A program made the position numbers and the translations under genes. A DNA stretch of 43,490 nt from Flavobacterium sp. (GTDB lineage Bacteria > Bacteroidota > Bacteroidia > Flavobacteriales > Flavobacteriaceae): the NCBI RefSeq assembly GCF_029242675.1, contig NZ_JAQWTM010000319.1, forward strand, positions 1-43,490, read 5' to 3'. Positions 22,718 through 31,487 of this stretch are shown one piece after another (position 1 is the stretch's first letter; each line of letters begins with the position of its first letter). Under the pieces are notes generated by a model. That model was not told the origin of the DNA, ran no database searches, and saw only the letters and a program-made list of their open reading frames with translations.

Positions 22718-23641
22718 TTGAGAGAAAAAAGCAAAGAAACTACAAGCAATGAGCACGAAAAGCACCATTTCTTGCTTTAATTTCACCTGTGGGATTTCGA
22801 TATGACTAGTAGCCATAATAGCTAAAGGAGCAACGGTAAAAAGGAGCAAATCATTGCTCTTGTTAGCGGAAACAACAAATACTACTACGCCTATAAAAAA
22901 AGCAGCTACCACCTTTTTAAATGAGCTATGTAAAACTTGAGGCCTATTAGACAAACTTAGGACCATAGAACTAACAAAAAATAACGCTACTGTAGCATAA
23001 ATTGATAAAGCACCATTTTGATAATTATTGGTAAAATAATTGATTTCGAAATTAGTACTTACGGCTTGCTCTAGGTATTCAATTATACTAAAATGAAACA
23101 ACAGAGAAACCAGTAAAAACAAAGTAGCTACCGCAAAAAAGGCGATAAATGGCAAAAACCAATTGCGATAATCTCTCGAAACGTGAAAAATAATAGAGAT
23201 AAACACTAAAACAAGATACAGTATACACCAAAACTGAAACAAAGCGGCTACAAATATCCAAAACGAAGCATCAAAAATCTTCTCTTTGGACGCTTTTAGC
23301 GATTGGAGAGATAACAGCCTACGGAGTGCTAACAAAATAAAAAAGTTAGCCAAAATTAAATTGACATTGTCTAGGACCGATGGAAAGAAAATCAATAACA
23401 AAAAGTAGAAAAAAACCGTAAATCCGCTGTCTTTACTTAAGCCATTTTTTTTCGAAATAAAATTTGTCATAAATACAGAGCCGAGCAAAACAGCTAGTAA
23501 TCCCAACTTTTGTCCAAGTAAAACAAGTGAATTCGTCCAACTTGAATCTTGCATTTGAAAGACAAAGAAGAAAACTAGTATCAAAAATACTACTAAAGAG
23601 AAATTTAACGGTGTAGATTTTTTAAAAACACTTGTAATCAT
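22712..23641 (-). CDS. DUF6427-like polytopic membrane protein
   Basis: This 309-residue, very hydrophobic protein has nine or ten membrane helices spread from residue 14 to the C-terminus (for example about 14-30, 43-60, 76-95, 126-150, 160-182, 212-232, 245-262 and 290-305). It fits the DUF6427 family of Flavobacteriaceae. Its general look, with clustered Phe/Leu helices and short loops, is like the glycosyl-lipid or polyprenyl transferases and O-antigen polymerase-like proteins, but no catalytic residue can be pointed to. It is convergent with upp (6-base overlap) and divergent from DUF6341; the promoter of the latter overlaps its start codon. Function unknown. Confidence 0.83.
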   Translation of the reverse strand: MITSVFKKSTPLNFSLVVFLILVFFFVFQMQDSSWTNSLVLLGQKLGLLAVLLGSVFMTNFISKKNGLSKDSGFTVFFYFLLLIFFPSVLDNVNLILANFFILLALRRLLSLQSLKASKEKIFDASFWIFVAALFQFWCILYLVLVFISIIFHVSRDYRNWFLPFIAFFAVATLFLLVSLLFHFSIIEYLEQAVSTNFEINYFTNNYQNGALSIYATVALFFVSSMVLSLSNRPQVLHSSFKKVVAAFFIGVVVFVVSANKSNDLLLFTVAPLAIMATSHIEIPQVKLKQEMVLFVLIACSFFAFFSQL

Positions 23642-23661
23642 AAGGATATTTTATACTTTTG
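23631..23661 (+). promoter_or_regulatory. Promoter for the DUF6341 gene overlapping the start of DUF6427
   Basis: CTTG (23631-23634, one mismatch to TTTG), 19 bases, TACTTTTG (23654-23661, perfect -7). Transcription would start near 23668, leaving a leader of about 107 bases before the ATG at 23775. The -33 element covers the DUF6427 start codon on the other strand. Confidence 0.5.
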
Positions 23662-23774
23662 TGACTGTAAATATAATACTTGTTTAAAAAGTAAACCCTC
23701 AAGTTGAAAAGATTCTCAATAAAAGAGTTTTATAGGTTTTGAGGAATAAACATAACAAACTAATTTTTAGCGAT

Positions 23775-24005
23775 ATGAAAGCATTTTTTGAAGGAATTCA
23801 ATACCTATTTGTAAACATTTTATTTGCTCCTCTTGATTTTTTACGTTCTTTAGAACTTTCATCTTGGTTTGTGGCAAATACAATTAACTGGATTTTCATG
23901 ATCATTTGCACTGCCGCAATGGTTTATTGGATCAAACAACTTAGAATTTTTGATGATGCAGGTACAGAAAATCAAGATACTACTGCTCATTCATTTTTAA
24001 AATAA
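23775..24005 (+). CDS. Small membrane protein, DUF6341-like
   Basis: The 76 residues start MKAFFEGIQYLFVNILFAPLDFLRSLELSSW and continue into a membrane helix (about 30-48) and a short polar tail. The frame is open back to a TTG at 23739, but the conserved-looking start is the ATG at 23775. The family, as I recall it, is DUF6341, found in Flavobacteriaceae between upp/DUF6427 and purD. Two hydrophobic segments suggest a hairpin in the inner membrane. A terminator at 24018-24048 follows 13 bases after the stop, so it is a single-gene transcript with a leader of about 107 bases. The function is unknown. Confidence 0.82.
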   Translation: MKAFFEGIQYLFVNILFAPLDFLRSLELSSWFVANTINWIFMIICTAAMVYWIKQLRIFDDAGTENQDTTAHSFLK

Positions 24006-24017
24006 TAGCATAAAAAG

Positions 24018-24048
24018 TATTGGGAACTATTTTAAGTCGTTCCCAATA
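24018..24048. terminator. Bidirectional terminator overlapping the end of purD
   Basis: TATTGGGAAC (24018-24027) pairs with GTTCCCAATA (24039-24048): 10 bp, 11-base loop. T-rich bases follow on the plus strand (TCTTTTCT) and on the minus strand (CTTTTTATG). The right arm lies inside the last codons of purD. Confidence 0.8.
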
Positions 24049-25301
24049 TCTTTTCTATAATTCATCTTATCAAAATGTAGCTTTGCTATGTTTTGGTAAG
24101 ATTTTTTTATGGCCTGTTCAAAATCATCTCCGTACGAAGTAACCATTACAACACGTCCACCATTAGAAACTATTCGTCCGTTTTCTAATTTTGTTCCCGC
24201 GTGAAAAACAATAGAATCAGTGATGTTTTCTAAACCAGTAATGACTTTCCCTTTTTCAAAAGCTTCAGGATAACCTCCTGAAACAACAACAACTGTAGTT
24301 GCGCTACGTTCATCCACCTCAAGTGTAATCGTATCAAGTTTTTCATTGGCTACAGCCAAAAACAATTCAACTAAATCATTTTTTAATCTCGGGATCACTA
24401 CTTCGGTCTCAGGATCACCCATTCGCACGTTGTACTCGATTACGATTGGCTCGTTATTTACGTTAATTAGTCCAATAAACACAAATCCTTTGTATGGAAT
24501 TCCGTCTTTTTGAAACCCTTCAATCGTAGGTTTTACAATACGCGTTTCGATTTTTTGCATCAACACATCATCAACATACGGTACCGGAGAAACCGCTCCC
24601 ATTCCGCCTGTATTCAATCCAGTATCACCCTCGCCTATGCGCTTATAATCTTTGGCCGTTGGTAAAATTTTATAATTCTTACCGTCAGTTAATACAAAAC
24701 AGCTAAGTTCAATTCCGTCTAAAAATTCTTCGATTACTACTTTTGAACTGGCTGCTCCAAATTTTTGCCCTACTAACATATTTCGTAATTCTTCTTTGGC
24801 TTCCGCCAAATCATGAATGATCAATACGCCTTTTCCAGCAGCTAATCCATCTGCTTTAAGCACAAACGGAGGTTGTAAGCTTTCTAAAAAGCCACAACCT
24901 TGCTCTACAGTTTCGGCGGTGAAACTATCATAGGCAGCCGTAGGTATTTTATGTTTTACCAGAAATTCTTTGGCAAACTCTTTACTTCCTTCTAGCTGTG
25001 CACCTAATTTAGAAGGCCCAATAACTGGGATAGAACTCAATTGGGCGTCATTCAAAAAGAAATCGTAGATCCCATTTACTAAGGGGTCTTCAGGACCTAC
25101 CACCACCAACTCGATGTTTTTTTCGATTACTAACACTTTTATCGCTTCAAAATCAGTAACTCCAATAGCAACATTGGTTGCAATCTCTGCCGTTCCTGCA
25201 TTTCCTGGAGCCATAAAAAGGGTATCGCAAAGCGGACTTTGAACCATTTTCCATGCAAAAGCATGTTCTCTTCCTCCTGATCCTAATAGTAAAATATTCA
25301 T
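24027..25301 (-). CDS. purD: Phosphoribosylamine--glycine ligase (GAR synthetase)
   Basis: This 424-residue enzyme joins phosphoribosylamine and glycine with ATP to give glycinamide ribonucleotide, the second step of purine synthesis. The N-terminus is GSGGREHA (7-14), the ATP-grasp domain has KADGLAAGKG (149-158), and the metal-binding signature is NVRMGDPETE (291-300). Length is that of typical bacterial PurD. It is read leftward and ends inside the terminator shared with the convergent DUF6341 gene. It is not in a larger pur operon here; the genes on both sides are unrelated to purines. A -7 box (TATTTTTG) lies 45 bases upstream of the start. Confidence 0.97.
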   Translation of the reverse strand: MNILLLGSGGREHAFAWKMVQSPLCDTLFMAPGNAGTAEIATNVAIGVTDFEAIKVLVIEKNIELVVVGPEDPLVNGIYDFFLNDAQLSSIPVIGPSKLGAQLEGSKEFAKEFLVKHKIPTAAYDSFTAETVEQGCGFLESLQPPFVLKADGLAAGKGVLIIHDLAEAKEELRNMLVGQKFGAASSKVVIEEFLDGIELSCFVLTDGKNYKILPTAKDYKRIGEGDTGLNTGGMGAVSPVPYVDDVLMQKIETRIVKPTIEGFQKDGIPYKGFVFIGLINVNNEPIVIEYNVRMGDPETEVVIPRLKNDLVELFLAVANEKLDTITLEVDERSATTVVVVSGGYPEAFEKGKVITGLENITDSIVFHAGTKLENGRIVSNGGRVVMVTSYGDDFEQAIKKSYQNIAKLHFDKMNYRKDIGNDLK

Positions 25302-25345
25302 CTGTAGTGTGTGTTTAGTTGTGTGTCCTTTGGTAAGGAATGCTG

Positions 25346-25353
25346 CAAAAATA
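25346..25353 (-). promoter_or_regulatory. -7 box for purD
   Basis: The minus strand reads TATTTTTG (TAnnTTTG), 45 bases upstream of the purD ATG. No convincing -33 element. Confidence 0.45.
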
Positions 25354-25404
25354 ATTGCTTTTGGACGTAAAAAATAATTAATTTTTAAAAAGTTGTCCCA
25401 ACCC

Positions 25405-25436
25405 TTTCCATTCGACCCCGATATACGCTATTTTTG
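25405..25436 (+). promoter_or_regulatory. Promoter for the CapK-like gene
   Basis: TTTC (25405-25408, one mismatch to TTTG), 20 bases, TATTTTTG (25429-25436). The ATG follows at 25454. The CapK gene therefore has its own promoter, independent of the opposing polysaccharide genes. Confidence 0.5.
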
Positions 25437-25453
25437 AAGAAACATAACTTTAG

Positions 25454-26764
25454 ATGCTTTCTCTATTTGATTTAACCTTGCGGCTCAATGGCTTCCCTAT
25501 AAAAAAGGCGAAGACACAGTTGCATGCTATAATCAACCTTTCTGAGACTGACTGTAGCACTTTTGTAGCAAATCAAAAAAGAGAAATTCTCGATTTTCAT
25601 TTGAATCACAATTCATTTTACCGTGATTTTGCCAAAGAACAATCCTTTAAAAACTGGAGTGATGTACCTGTTTTGACCAAGAAGGACCTCCAAATACCAC
25701 TAACTGATAGGCTTTCAGAAGGATTTACAAAAACCAATTGTTATACCAATAAAACCTCAGGTTCAAGCGGAACACCTTTTAGTTTTGCCAAAGATAAATA
25801 TTCCCATGCCCTTACTTGGGCTTCAAATATGTACCGTTTTGGTTGGTTTGGTATCGATTTTAATCAGTCCTATCAAGCACGTTTTTATGGCATTCCGCTG
25901 GATTTTATTGGGTATAAGAAAGAACGATTCAAAGATTTTTTAGGCAAGCGCTATCGGTTTCCGATTTTTGATTTATCCGATGCCGTTTTAGAGACTATTG
26001 TTGAAAAATTCCGATCAGAACAATTCAAATACATCAATGGCTATACGAGCTCAATTGTACTTTTTGCCAAATATTTGAGAAAACGAAATCTACTTTTAAA
26101 AAGTATTTGCCCTAGCTTAAAAGTAGTTATGGTAACCTCCGAAATGCTTTTTGAAGAGGATAAATTGCTTTTAGAAACACAATTCGGAATTCCCGTTGTA
26201 AATGAATATGGCGCCTCAGAGCTGGATTTAATAGCTTTTCAAAACCCAAAAGGCGAATGGCAAGTGAATGCTGAAACGCTTTATGTAGAGATTCTTGACG
26301 ACAATAATTCTGTTTTGCCCTACGGCCAAGAAGGACGCATTGTAATCACGTCATTGTTTAATAAAGCGCATCCTTTTATTCGTTATGATATTGGCGATAT
26401 TGGTATTTTAGACGAAAATAGTACGGTACAAAAACCCCTTCTGAAAAAATTAATTGGCCGAACAAATGATGTTGCTTTGCTGCCTAGCGGAAAAAAATCG
26501 CCTGGATTGACATTTTATTATGTGACCAAAAGCATTATTGAAGATGATGGCAACGTTCAAGAATTTGTGATCACACAAACTAGATTGGATAGTTTTGAGA
26601 TTGATTACGTTAGTGCAACCGAAATAACTTTCGAACAAATTGAGAAAATTGAAAAAGCCATTGCCTTGTATTTAGAACCGGGCTTGCATTTTACTTTTAC
26701 TAAAAAAGATTTCCTAAAACGATCCAATCGAGGCAAACTCAAACAATTTAGCTCGTTACTTTAG
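25454..26764 (+). CDS. CapK-like adenylate-forming enzyme (phenylacetate-CoA ligase family)
   Basis: This 436-residue member of the CapK/PaaK branch of adenylate-forming enzymes has the phosphate-binding loop TSGSSGTP (101-108), adenine/acyl contact YGASE (252-256), RYDIGD (310-315) and a C-terminal RSNRGKLKQF segment that should carry the catalytic lysine. CapK-type proteins lie in capsule and O-antigen clusters, where they are thought to activate a carboxylic acid for acylation or amidation of a sugar. That fits here, but the acid is unknown and no acyl carrier protein is nearby. It is on the opposite strand to its neighbours and overlaps the convergent GT2 gene by 17 bases. Confidence 0.88.
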   Translation: MLSLFDLTLRLNGFPIKKAKTQLHAIINLSETDCSTFVANQKREILDFHLNHNSFYRDFAKEQSFKNWSDVPVLTKKDLQIPLTDRLSEGFTKTNCYTNKTSGSSGTPFSFAKDKYSHALTWASNMYRFGWFGIDFNQSYQARFYGIPLDFIGYKKERFKDFLGKRYRFPIFDLSDAVLETIVEKFRSEQFKYINGYTSSIVLFAKYLRKRNLLLKSICPSLKVVMVTSEMLFEEDKLLLETQFGIPVVNEYGASELDLIAFQNPKGEWQVNAETLYVEILDDNNSVLPYGQEGRIVITSLFNKAHPFIRYDIGDIGILDENSTVQKPLLKKLIGRTNDVALLPSGKKSPGLTFYYVTKSIIEDDGNVQEFVITQTRLDSFEIDYVSATEITFEQIEKIEKAIALYLEPGLHFTFTKKDFLKRSNRGKLKQFSSLL

Positions 26765-27530
26765 TCTCCTTAACATATTTGGGTTTAACTACTAATTGCT
26801 TCCACAAAAACAGGAGCATACATAGTGAAGCCTTTATACTAGTCAAGCCATGATGCTTCCTGTAAATGGCGTAATTGTGCTTAAGCAAATTGACTTTAGC
26901 AGTTGAAATAGAGTTGGATCTAATGCGATAAAAAGCCAAGCTTTCAGGCACTGGTTGGGATGTTCTAATCCTTTTTAAAATCGTAAGCCATAGCATCCAA
27001 TCTTGTCTTTTTCTATTGGGTGAAATCGGAATTTTTCCAAAAAAAGCCACATCATAGATACCGGTTAGGTTACCGATATAATTGCAAAAAAATAGTTGGT
27101 TGTATGTCAAGTTTTTTGGTGCTTGAATTTCTCTCCCCAAGGGTTGTCCATTTTCATCCATGCAGTCATAGAACGAAAAAGTAAAAGGCAATTGATGTAT
27201 GTGCATCCATTGCAGCTGCTTCTCTAATTTATGCGGTTTCCATAAATCATCTGAATCTAAAAAGGCTAAATACTTTCCTTTGGCTTTTTCTAAACCTAAA
27301 TTTCGGGCTACACCCGTACCGGAATTTTGAGCTAATTGGTACAGCTGAATTCTGGCATCTGCTTTTATCAGTTCTGATACGATTGTAACTGTGGTATCTT
27401 GAGAAGCATCATCAACTACAATAATCTCCCAATTCGCATAGGATTGCAACTGTACAGACTGAATCGCCTCAGCTATAAATTGAGCGGAATTGAATGTAGG
27501 AATGATAACGGATACTAATGCTGACTCCAT
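26748..27530 (-). CDS. Glycosyltransferase family 2
   Basis: This 260-residue GT-A transferase opens with SVIIPTFNSAQFIAEAIQSV and has VDDAS (39-43) and the metal-binding D92-S-D94-D95. The first 100 residues are typical GT2. The C-terminal half includes RKRQDWMLWL (equivalent to the ED/QDW region that contains the catalytic base) and a final weakly hydrophobic segment that may touch the membrane. It should add one sugar to the lipid-linked repeat unit. It lies one base after the initiating sugar transferase, so it is probably the enzyme that adds the second sugar, or another early one. It overlaps the opposing CapK gene by 17 bases at the 3' end. Confidence 0.9.
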   Translation of the reverse strand: MESALVSVIIPTFNSAQFIAEAIQSVQLQSYANWEIIVVDDASQDTTVTIVSELIKADARIQLYQLAQNSGTGVARNLGLEKAKGKYLAFLDSDDLWKPHKLEKQLQWMHIHQLPFTFSFYDCMDENGQPLGREIQAPKNLTYNQLFFCNYIGNLTGIYDVAFFGKIPISPNRKRQDWMLWLTILKRIRTSQPVPESLAFYRIRSNSISTAKVNLLKHNYAIYRKHHGLTSIKASLCMLLFLWKQLVVKPKYVKETKVTS

Positions 27531-27531
27531 G

Positions 27532-28899
27532 TTAATAAGCTTTAGTATCTCCTTTGTAAATATTCACAAGTGTTTGATAAATAATTTTTAAATCCAGAAT
27601 CAAAGACCAATTTTCGATGTAAAAAACATCTAATTTTACTCTGTTAATCATATCAGTATCTTGTAGAATCTCGCCTCTATAGCCACTCACTTGCGCTAGT
27701 CCTGTGATGCCGGGTTTTACAAAGTGGCGCTTCATGTATTTTTTAATTTTATTACTGTAAGTGATGTTTTGCGACCATAAATGCGGTCTTGGACCCACGA
27801 CGGACATATCTCCAATTAAAACATTTAAAAACTGAGGTAACTCGTCCATGCTAGTTTTGCGCATAAAACGACCTATAACTGTTACGCGAGGATCATTTTT
27901 AAAGGTCTCTGTTTCCGTTGAATCATTCAGTCGCATCGATCTGAATTTATAACAATTGAATTCATTTTCATTAATACCTGGACGTCCTTGCTTAAAAAAA
28001 ACAGTTCCTTTTGACTCTAACTTAATTAAAATAGCCAAAATTGGCGTTAGCCATGATAAGATGCCAAAAATTACAACCAATGAAAAAACAATGTCAAAAG
28101 TGCGCTTAAAAAATTTAATTACGGGCTCGTCTAAGACTGTCTTTGGCAAGGATAATACAGGGAAAAAATCGTAATAATCAACTTTTAAGCTTTTAGTAAA
28201 TACCTCTTTTGTATCTGGAATAAACTTAATAGTTTTAAAGTTTTCGTCAGCAAAATCAATTAAATCTTTTAACTGTTCGTTCGAGACCTCATTCAAGGAA
28301 CAATAGATTTCGTCTATTTTTTTTTCGACTACAAATGTTTTAACGCTATTGATATTCCCTTTTATATTTTGATTTACCACTTTATTTGAAAAGAAGCCCG
28401 AAAAAACATAACCGTATTCCCTCCTACTTTCAAAAAGCTCTTTAAGCCGAATCGCCTCAGCAGTGTAACCAATAATAATTGCACTTCTAAAATTATTCCC
28501 TGTTATGATACGGTATTGCTTTAAGCAATAAAATAAGAAAAATTTTGACAGCGTAATTAATATAAAAACGCTCAAGCAAAACTGCAATACTACCTCAACA
28601 TCAAACATAAAATTATCCAGAAAAGGAAAATAGGCAACCACCAACAGCAAGAAAAGAAATCCTTGCTTTACGATTTTAGAAATGATTTCAATGGGAGTAG
28701 TAAAACGATATACTTTATAAAAACCTAGTATAAAGGCTAATACAAACCACCCTGCTAGTAAGTATCCAAAGTAATACACATTGTCCAATCCGAATTGATT
28801 GAACCAGAAAAAACAATTTACGGCAATGATTAACACATCTGTAAAAACAGCTATGGGACGTATAAATTTTGAATATCTTCCTATTTGGTTAGCAGTCAT
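27532..28899 (-). CDS. Initiating polyprenyl-phosphate sugar-phosphate transferase
   Basis: The 455 residues begin with four membrane helices (about 15-31, 45-62, 80-96, 104-125), followed by a Rossmann-like CoA-binding-type domain (about 135-250) and a fifth helix (about 268-292). The catalytic domain has FFKQGRPG (301-308), DELPQ (352-356, catalytic Asp and Glu), VVGPRPH (367-373) and PGITGLAQVSG (396-406). This is the WbaP/WcaJ layout: it transfers a sugar phosphate, often glucose or galactose, to undecaprenyl phosphate and starts polysaccharide repeat synthesis. It is followed by the GT2 gene after one base. It is divergent from the GT4 gene at 29135, with 235 bases between them that show no clear TAnnTTTG box. 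Confidence 0.94.
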   Translation of the reverse strand: MTANQIGRYSKFIRPIAVFTDVLIIAVNCFFWFNQFGLDNVYYFGYLLAGWFVLAFILGFYKVYRFTTPIEIISKIVKQGFLFLLLVVAYFPFLDNFMFDVEVVLQFCLSVFILITLSKFFLFYCLKQYRIITGNNFRSAIIIGYTAEAIRLKELFESRREYGYVFSGFFSNKVVNQNIKGNINSVKTFVVEKKIDEIYCSLNEVSNEQLKDLIDFADENFKTIKFIPDTKEVFTKSLKVDYYDFFPVLSLPKTVLDEPVIKFFKRTFDIVFSLVVIFGILSWLTPILAILIKLESKGTVFFKQGRPGINENEFNCYKFRSMRLNDSTETETFKNDPRVTVIGRFMRKTSMDELPQFLNVLIGDMSVVGPRPHLWSQNITYSNKIKKYMKRHFVKPGITGLAQVSGYRGEILQDTDMINRVKLDVFYIENWSLILDLKIIYQTLVNIYKGDTKAY

Positions 28900-29134
28900 G
28901 TAGTAGGTACAATTCTTGAATTATGGGCAGCATTTTGGGTTTTAGTAGTTGGCAAATTACATGACTTATATCGATGTATTTGTCAGGCTCGCTCACCTAC
29001 CGTTTGACTATGCAAGGTATAAAAAAACAAGCAACCCATAGGCATATAAGCCATAACTATTTGCACTTAATAGAAGAAAATGTACAATCCCAACTAATCA
29101 ATTTTGTGTATTTTTACAAAAATTATAATTATTC

Positions 29135-30214
29135 ATGTTAAAAGTAGTTCATGTTGTTGAGGCTTTAGCTGGGGGAGTCAATACGTACTTCAAGGACCTT
29201 TCCTGCTATTTTGGTGCGGAGCAAACAGCACTTGGAATCAACACTACAATTATTTATAGCGCCAACCGTAAGGAGGTTGATGGTGCTCAAATAAAAGCTT
29301 CTTTTTCGAATACCGTGCCCTTAATTGAGTTGAGTATGCAGCGTGAATTTTCGCTGATAAAAGATCTCAAAGCCACTAGAGAACTCCTGAAATTAGTTCG
29401 AAAACTCGATCCTGATGTAGTACACTTACATTCCTCTAAAGCAGGCGTTCTTGGCAGGATTGCATGTTTTTTTCTATTTAAGAAAGTAAAGGTGTTTTAC
29501 ACACCACATGGCTACGCTTTTCTTAGAACTGATATTTCAGCTTTCAAAAAAGTAACATACCGAGCAATCGAGCTTGTTTTTCAAAAGTTATTCAAAAATA
29601 CCACTATTGCCTGCGGTGACGCAGAATATACAATTGCAAAAAAAATGGGACCTTCTTACCTAGTTCGAAACGGAATTAATGTTGATGAAATTCAAACGCA
29701 TTGTACTGCACTTACTAATTCGGTTTTAACCATCGGTATCGTAGGAAGAATTACAGCTGCAAGAAACCCTGAATTATTCAATCAAATTGCTTTAGAAAAT
29801 CCACAGTATCAATTTGTTTGGATAGGTGATGGAGAACTAAGACCAACACTTACCGCCACCAACATTCGTATTAGCGGTTGGTTTTTAAACCATCCCAACG
29901 TACTTCGAGAACTGGATAAAATTGATGTTTACATCCAAACTTCGCTTTGGGAAGGTTTACCCATTGCGGTTTTAGAAGCTATGGCGATGCAAAAACCAGT
30001 TATCGCGACAAACATTCCAGGAAATAGAGATGTGGTTGTGCCAAATGAAGGCGGCTTTCTCTTTGACTCTATCGCTGAAGTAAAGGATTACCTAGACCTT
30101 CTCAAGGATAAAAATACCCGAGCACAAATGGGAAAAAACGGACACGTTCGCTGCCAAAAACTTTTTAGCAATGACCGTAAATTTAAAGAACTTGTTGCAC
30201 TTTATCGGCAATAG
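29135..30214 (+). CDS. Glycosyltransferase family 4
   Basis: This 359-residue GT-B transferase has an N-terminal domain opening VVHVVEALAGGVNTYF and containing HLHSSKAGVLGR (98-109), and a C-terminal donor domain with GIVGRITAARNP (201-212) and the E-x7-E pair E273 and E281 in WEGLPIAVLEAM. This is typical of retaining GT4 enzymes that add a sugar to lipid-linked oligosaccharides. It is the only cluster gene besides CapK on the plus strand, divergent from the initiating transferase, and its last 32 bases overlap the convergent ligase/polymerase gene. The opposite orientation may reflect a later insertion or inversion. Its base composition by eye looks like its neighbours. Confidence 0.92.
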   Translation: MLKVVHVVEALAGGVNTYFKDLSCYFGAEQTALGINTTIIYSANRKEVDGAQIKASFSNTVPLIELSMQREFSLIKDLKATRELLKLVRKLDPDVVHLHSSKAGVLGRIACFFLFKKVKVFYTPHGYAFLRTDISAFKKVTYRAIELVFQKLFKNTTIACGDAEYTIAKKMGPSYLVRNGINVDEIQTHCTALTNSVLTIGIVGRITAARNPELFNQIALENPQYQFVWIGDGELRPTLTATNIRISGWFLNHPNVLRELDKIDVYIQTSLWEGLPIAVLEAMAMQKPVIATNIPGNRDVVVPNEGGFLFDSIAEVKDYLDLLKDKNTRAQMGKNGHVRCQKLFSNDRKFKELVALYRQ

Positions 30215-31487
30215 CCTTTTGCTGAAGCCAATAACTGCCAAATACAGCAAACCAAAAGCTACTAAACACGATTCCATCAAAGCGGATTAAAAAATCATCT
30301 ATACAGTTAGAGGTGAAAAAAGAAACGAAGAAAAACAATACCACCGGCTGCTTCAAATCGAGTCCCAAATAAGCAATTCCTAATAAATAAATCAAAACAA
30401 CGATAGGACCCAAAAAACCGTATTTGAGGAAGTAATCTAGAAACTGGTTATGAGTAGGAAACTCATACTTAGCCAAAAATTGTTGATTTGTTTGTTTGTA
30501 ATAAGCAATCAAATCTGTTTTGGATTGAGAAGCTCCTGTCCCAAAAGGTAGATTTTGAAGTGATAACTCCCAAGCTGATTTCCAAATTGATAGCCGTGTA
30601 ACCATAGAATTAAAAATCTTTGCCTCTGGATTTTTAATCTCGTCCAATTTACCCACTTTGTCCATATAAGCAAAGGTTACCACTTGGTATTTATAGGTCA
30701 TATAATTGTTGTTTTTGACAAAGACAATTAAAACAACTACTGAAATTATAATAGAAATTAAACTTACTTTAATCGTTTTCTTTACATTAACCTGCTCTTT
30801 TAGGGCATAGAAAAAAACAATCAACATTCCTAAAAACACATTAACCAAGGCCATTCGGGTGTTGATAAACAATACCATAAAAAATGAAATCACAAAACCA
30901 CTAATTCGGAAAATATGATTTTTAAGTCCCCTGTGTTTTTGGAACGATTGTAAGATCAAATAGAGAAAAATAACTGTTACAAAAGCCATGTGCATGTTTA
31001 ATGCTGGTGCGTGCAAACCCATGCTTTGTGAAAACACATAACCCATTTCCCATAAATCAATGCCACTTTGATATTTAGCTATTAAAATGGGATTGGTACC
31101 TATAAAAAGAAACCAATAAAAAAGAACTATCAGTAAGGTTAAATAGGCATAACTAGTTAGCAATTTATAGAAATGAACTCTGTGGTAATTGCCAATTATA
31201 AACCAGGCAAATACAGGCAAGGCGGCGTACTTTTCTAAAATTTTCACTTCATTATAGTAGGAGTCTGTGTTAAAAAAAAACAGTAATTCTAACAGTAAGG
31301 GCAAGGCAATTAATAGCCGTAAGCCATTAGCCTTTTTAATTGTTTTCATCTTTTTTAAGAAAAACAGATTGAAAGCTGCAAAAACAAGCAGCAGCCAGGT
31401 ACAAGGAATTCTAAAAATAATTCCTGCACCAATTAGCAGTAAAAACAAATTGAATATGCTATCGAAGTTTTTCTCGGAAATTGTCAT
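30183..31487 (-). CDS. O-antigen ligase / polymerase family membrane protein
   Basis: This 434-residue protein has about eleven membrane helices with one large periplasmic loop (about residues 255-350) that contains WELSLQNLPFGTGASQSK and THNQFLDYFLKYGFLGP (histidine H346). This PxHNxxL-type segment in the last big loop is the mark of the Wzy_C/WaaL family, which polymerises repeat units or ligates the finished chain to lipid A core. The sequence alone does not tell ligase from polymerase. The neighbouring gene at 31459 looks like another polymerase type, so a ligase role is somewhat favoured here. It overlaps that gene by 29 bases and the opposing GT4 gene by 32 bases. Confidence 0.85.
   Translation of the reverse strand: MTISEKNFDSIFNLFLLLIGAGIIFRIPCTWLLLVFAAFNLFFLKKMKTIKKANGLRLLIALPLLLELLFFFNTDSYYNEVKILEKYAALPVFAWFIIGNYHRVHFYKLLTSYAYLTLLIVLFYWFLFIGTNPILIAKYQSGIDLWEMGYVFSQSMGLHAPALNMHMAFVTVIFLYLILQSFQKHRGLKNHIFRISGFVISFFMVLFINTRMALVNVFLGMLIVFFYALKEQVNVKKTIKVSLISIIISVVVLIVFVKNNNYMTYKYQVVTFAYMDKVGKLDEIKNPEAKIFNSMVTRLSIWKSAWELSLQNLPFGTGASQSKTDLIAYYKQTNQQFLAKYEFPTHNQFLDYFLKYGFLGPIVVLIYLLGIAYLGLDLKQPVVLFFFVSFFTSNCIDDFLIRFDGIVFSSFWFAVFGSYWLQQKAIADKVQQVL

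Noticed and set aside
28900-29134. Search for a divergent promoter or riboswitch between the initiating transferase and GT4
   Set aside because: Only imperfect boxes (for example TATTTTTA near 29109) were found, so no site is called; there must be promoters, but I cannot place them.
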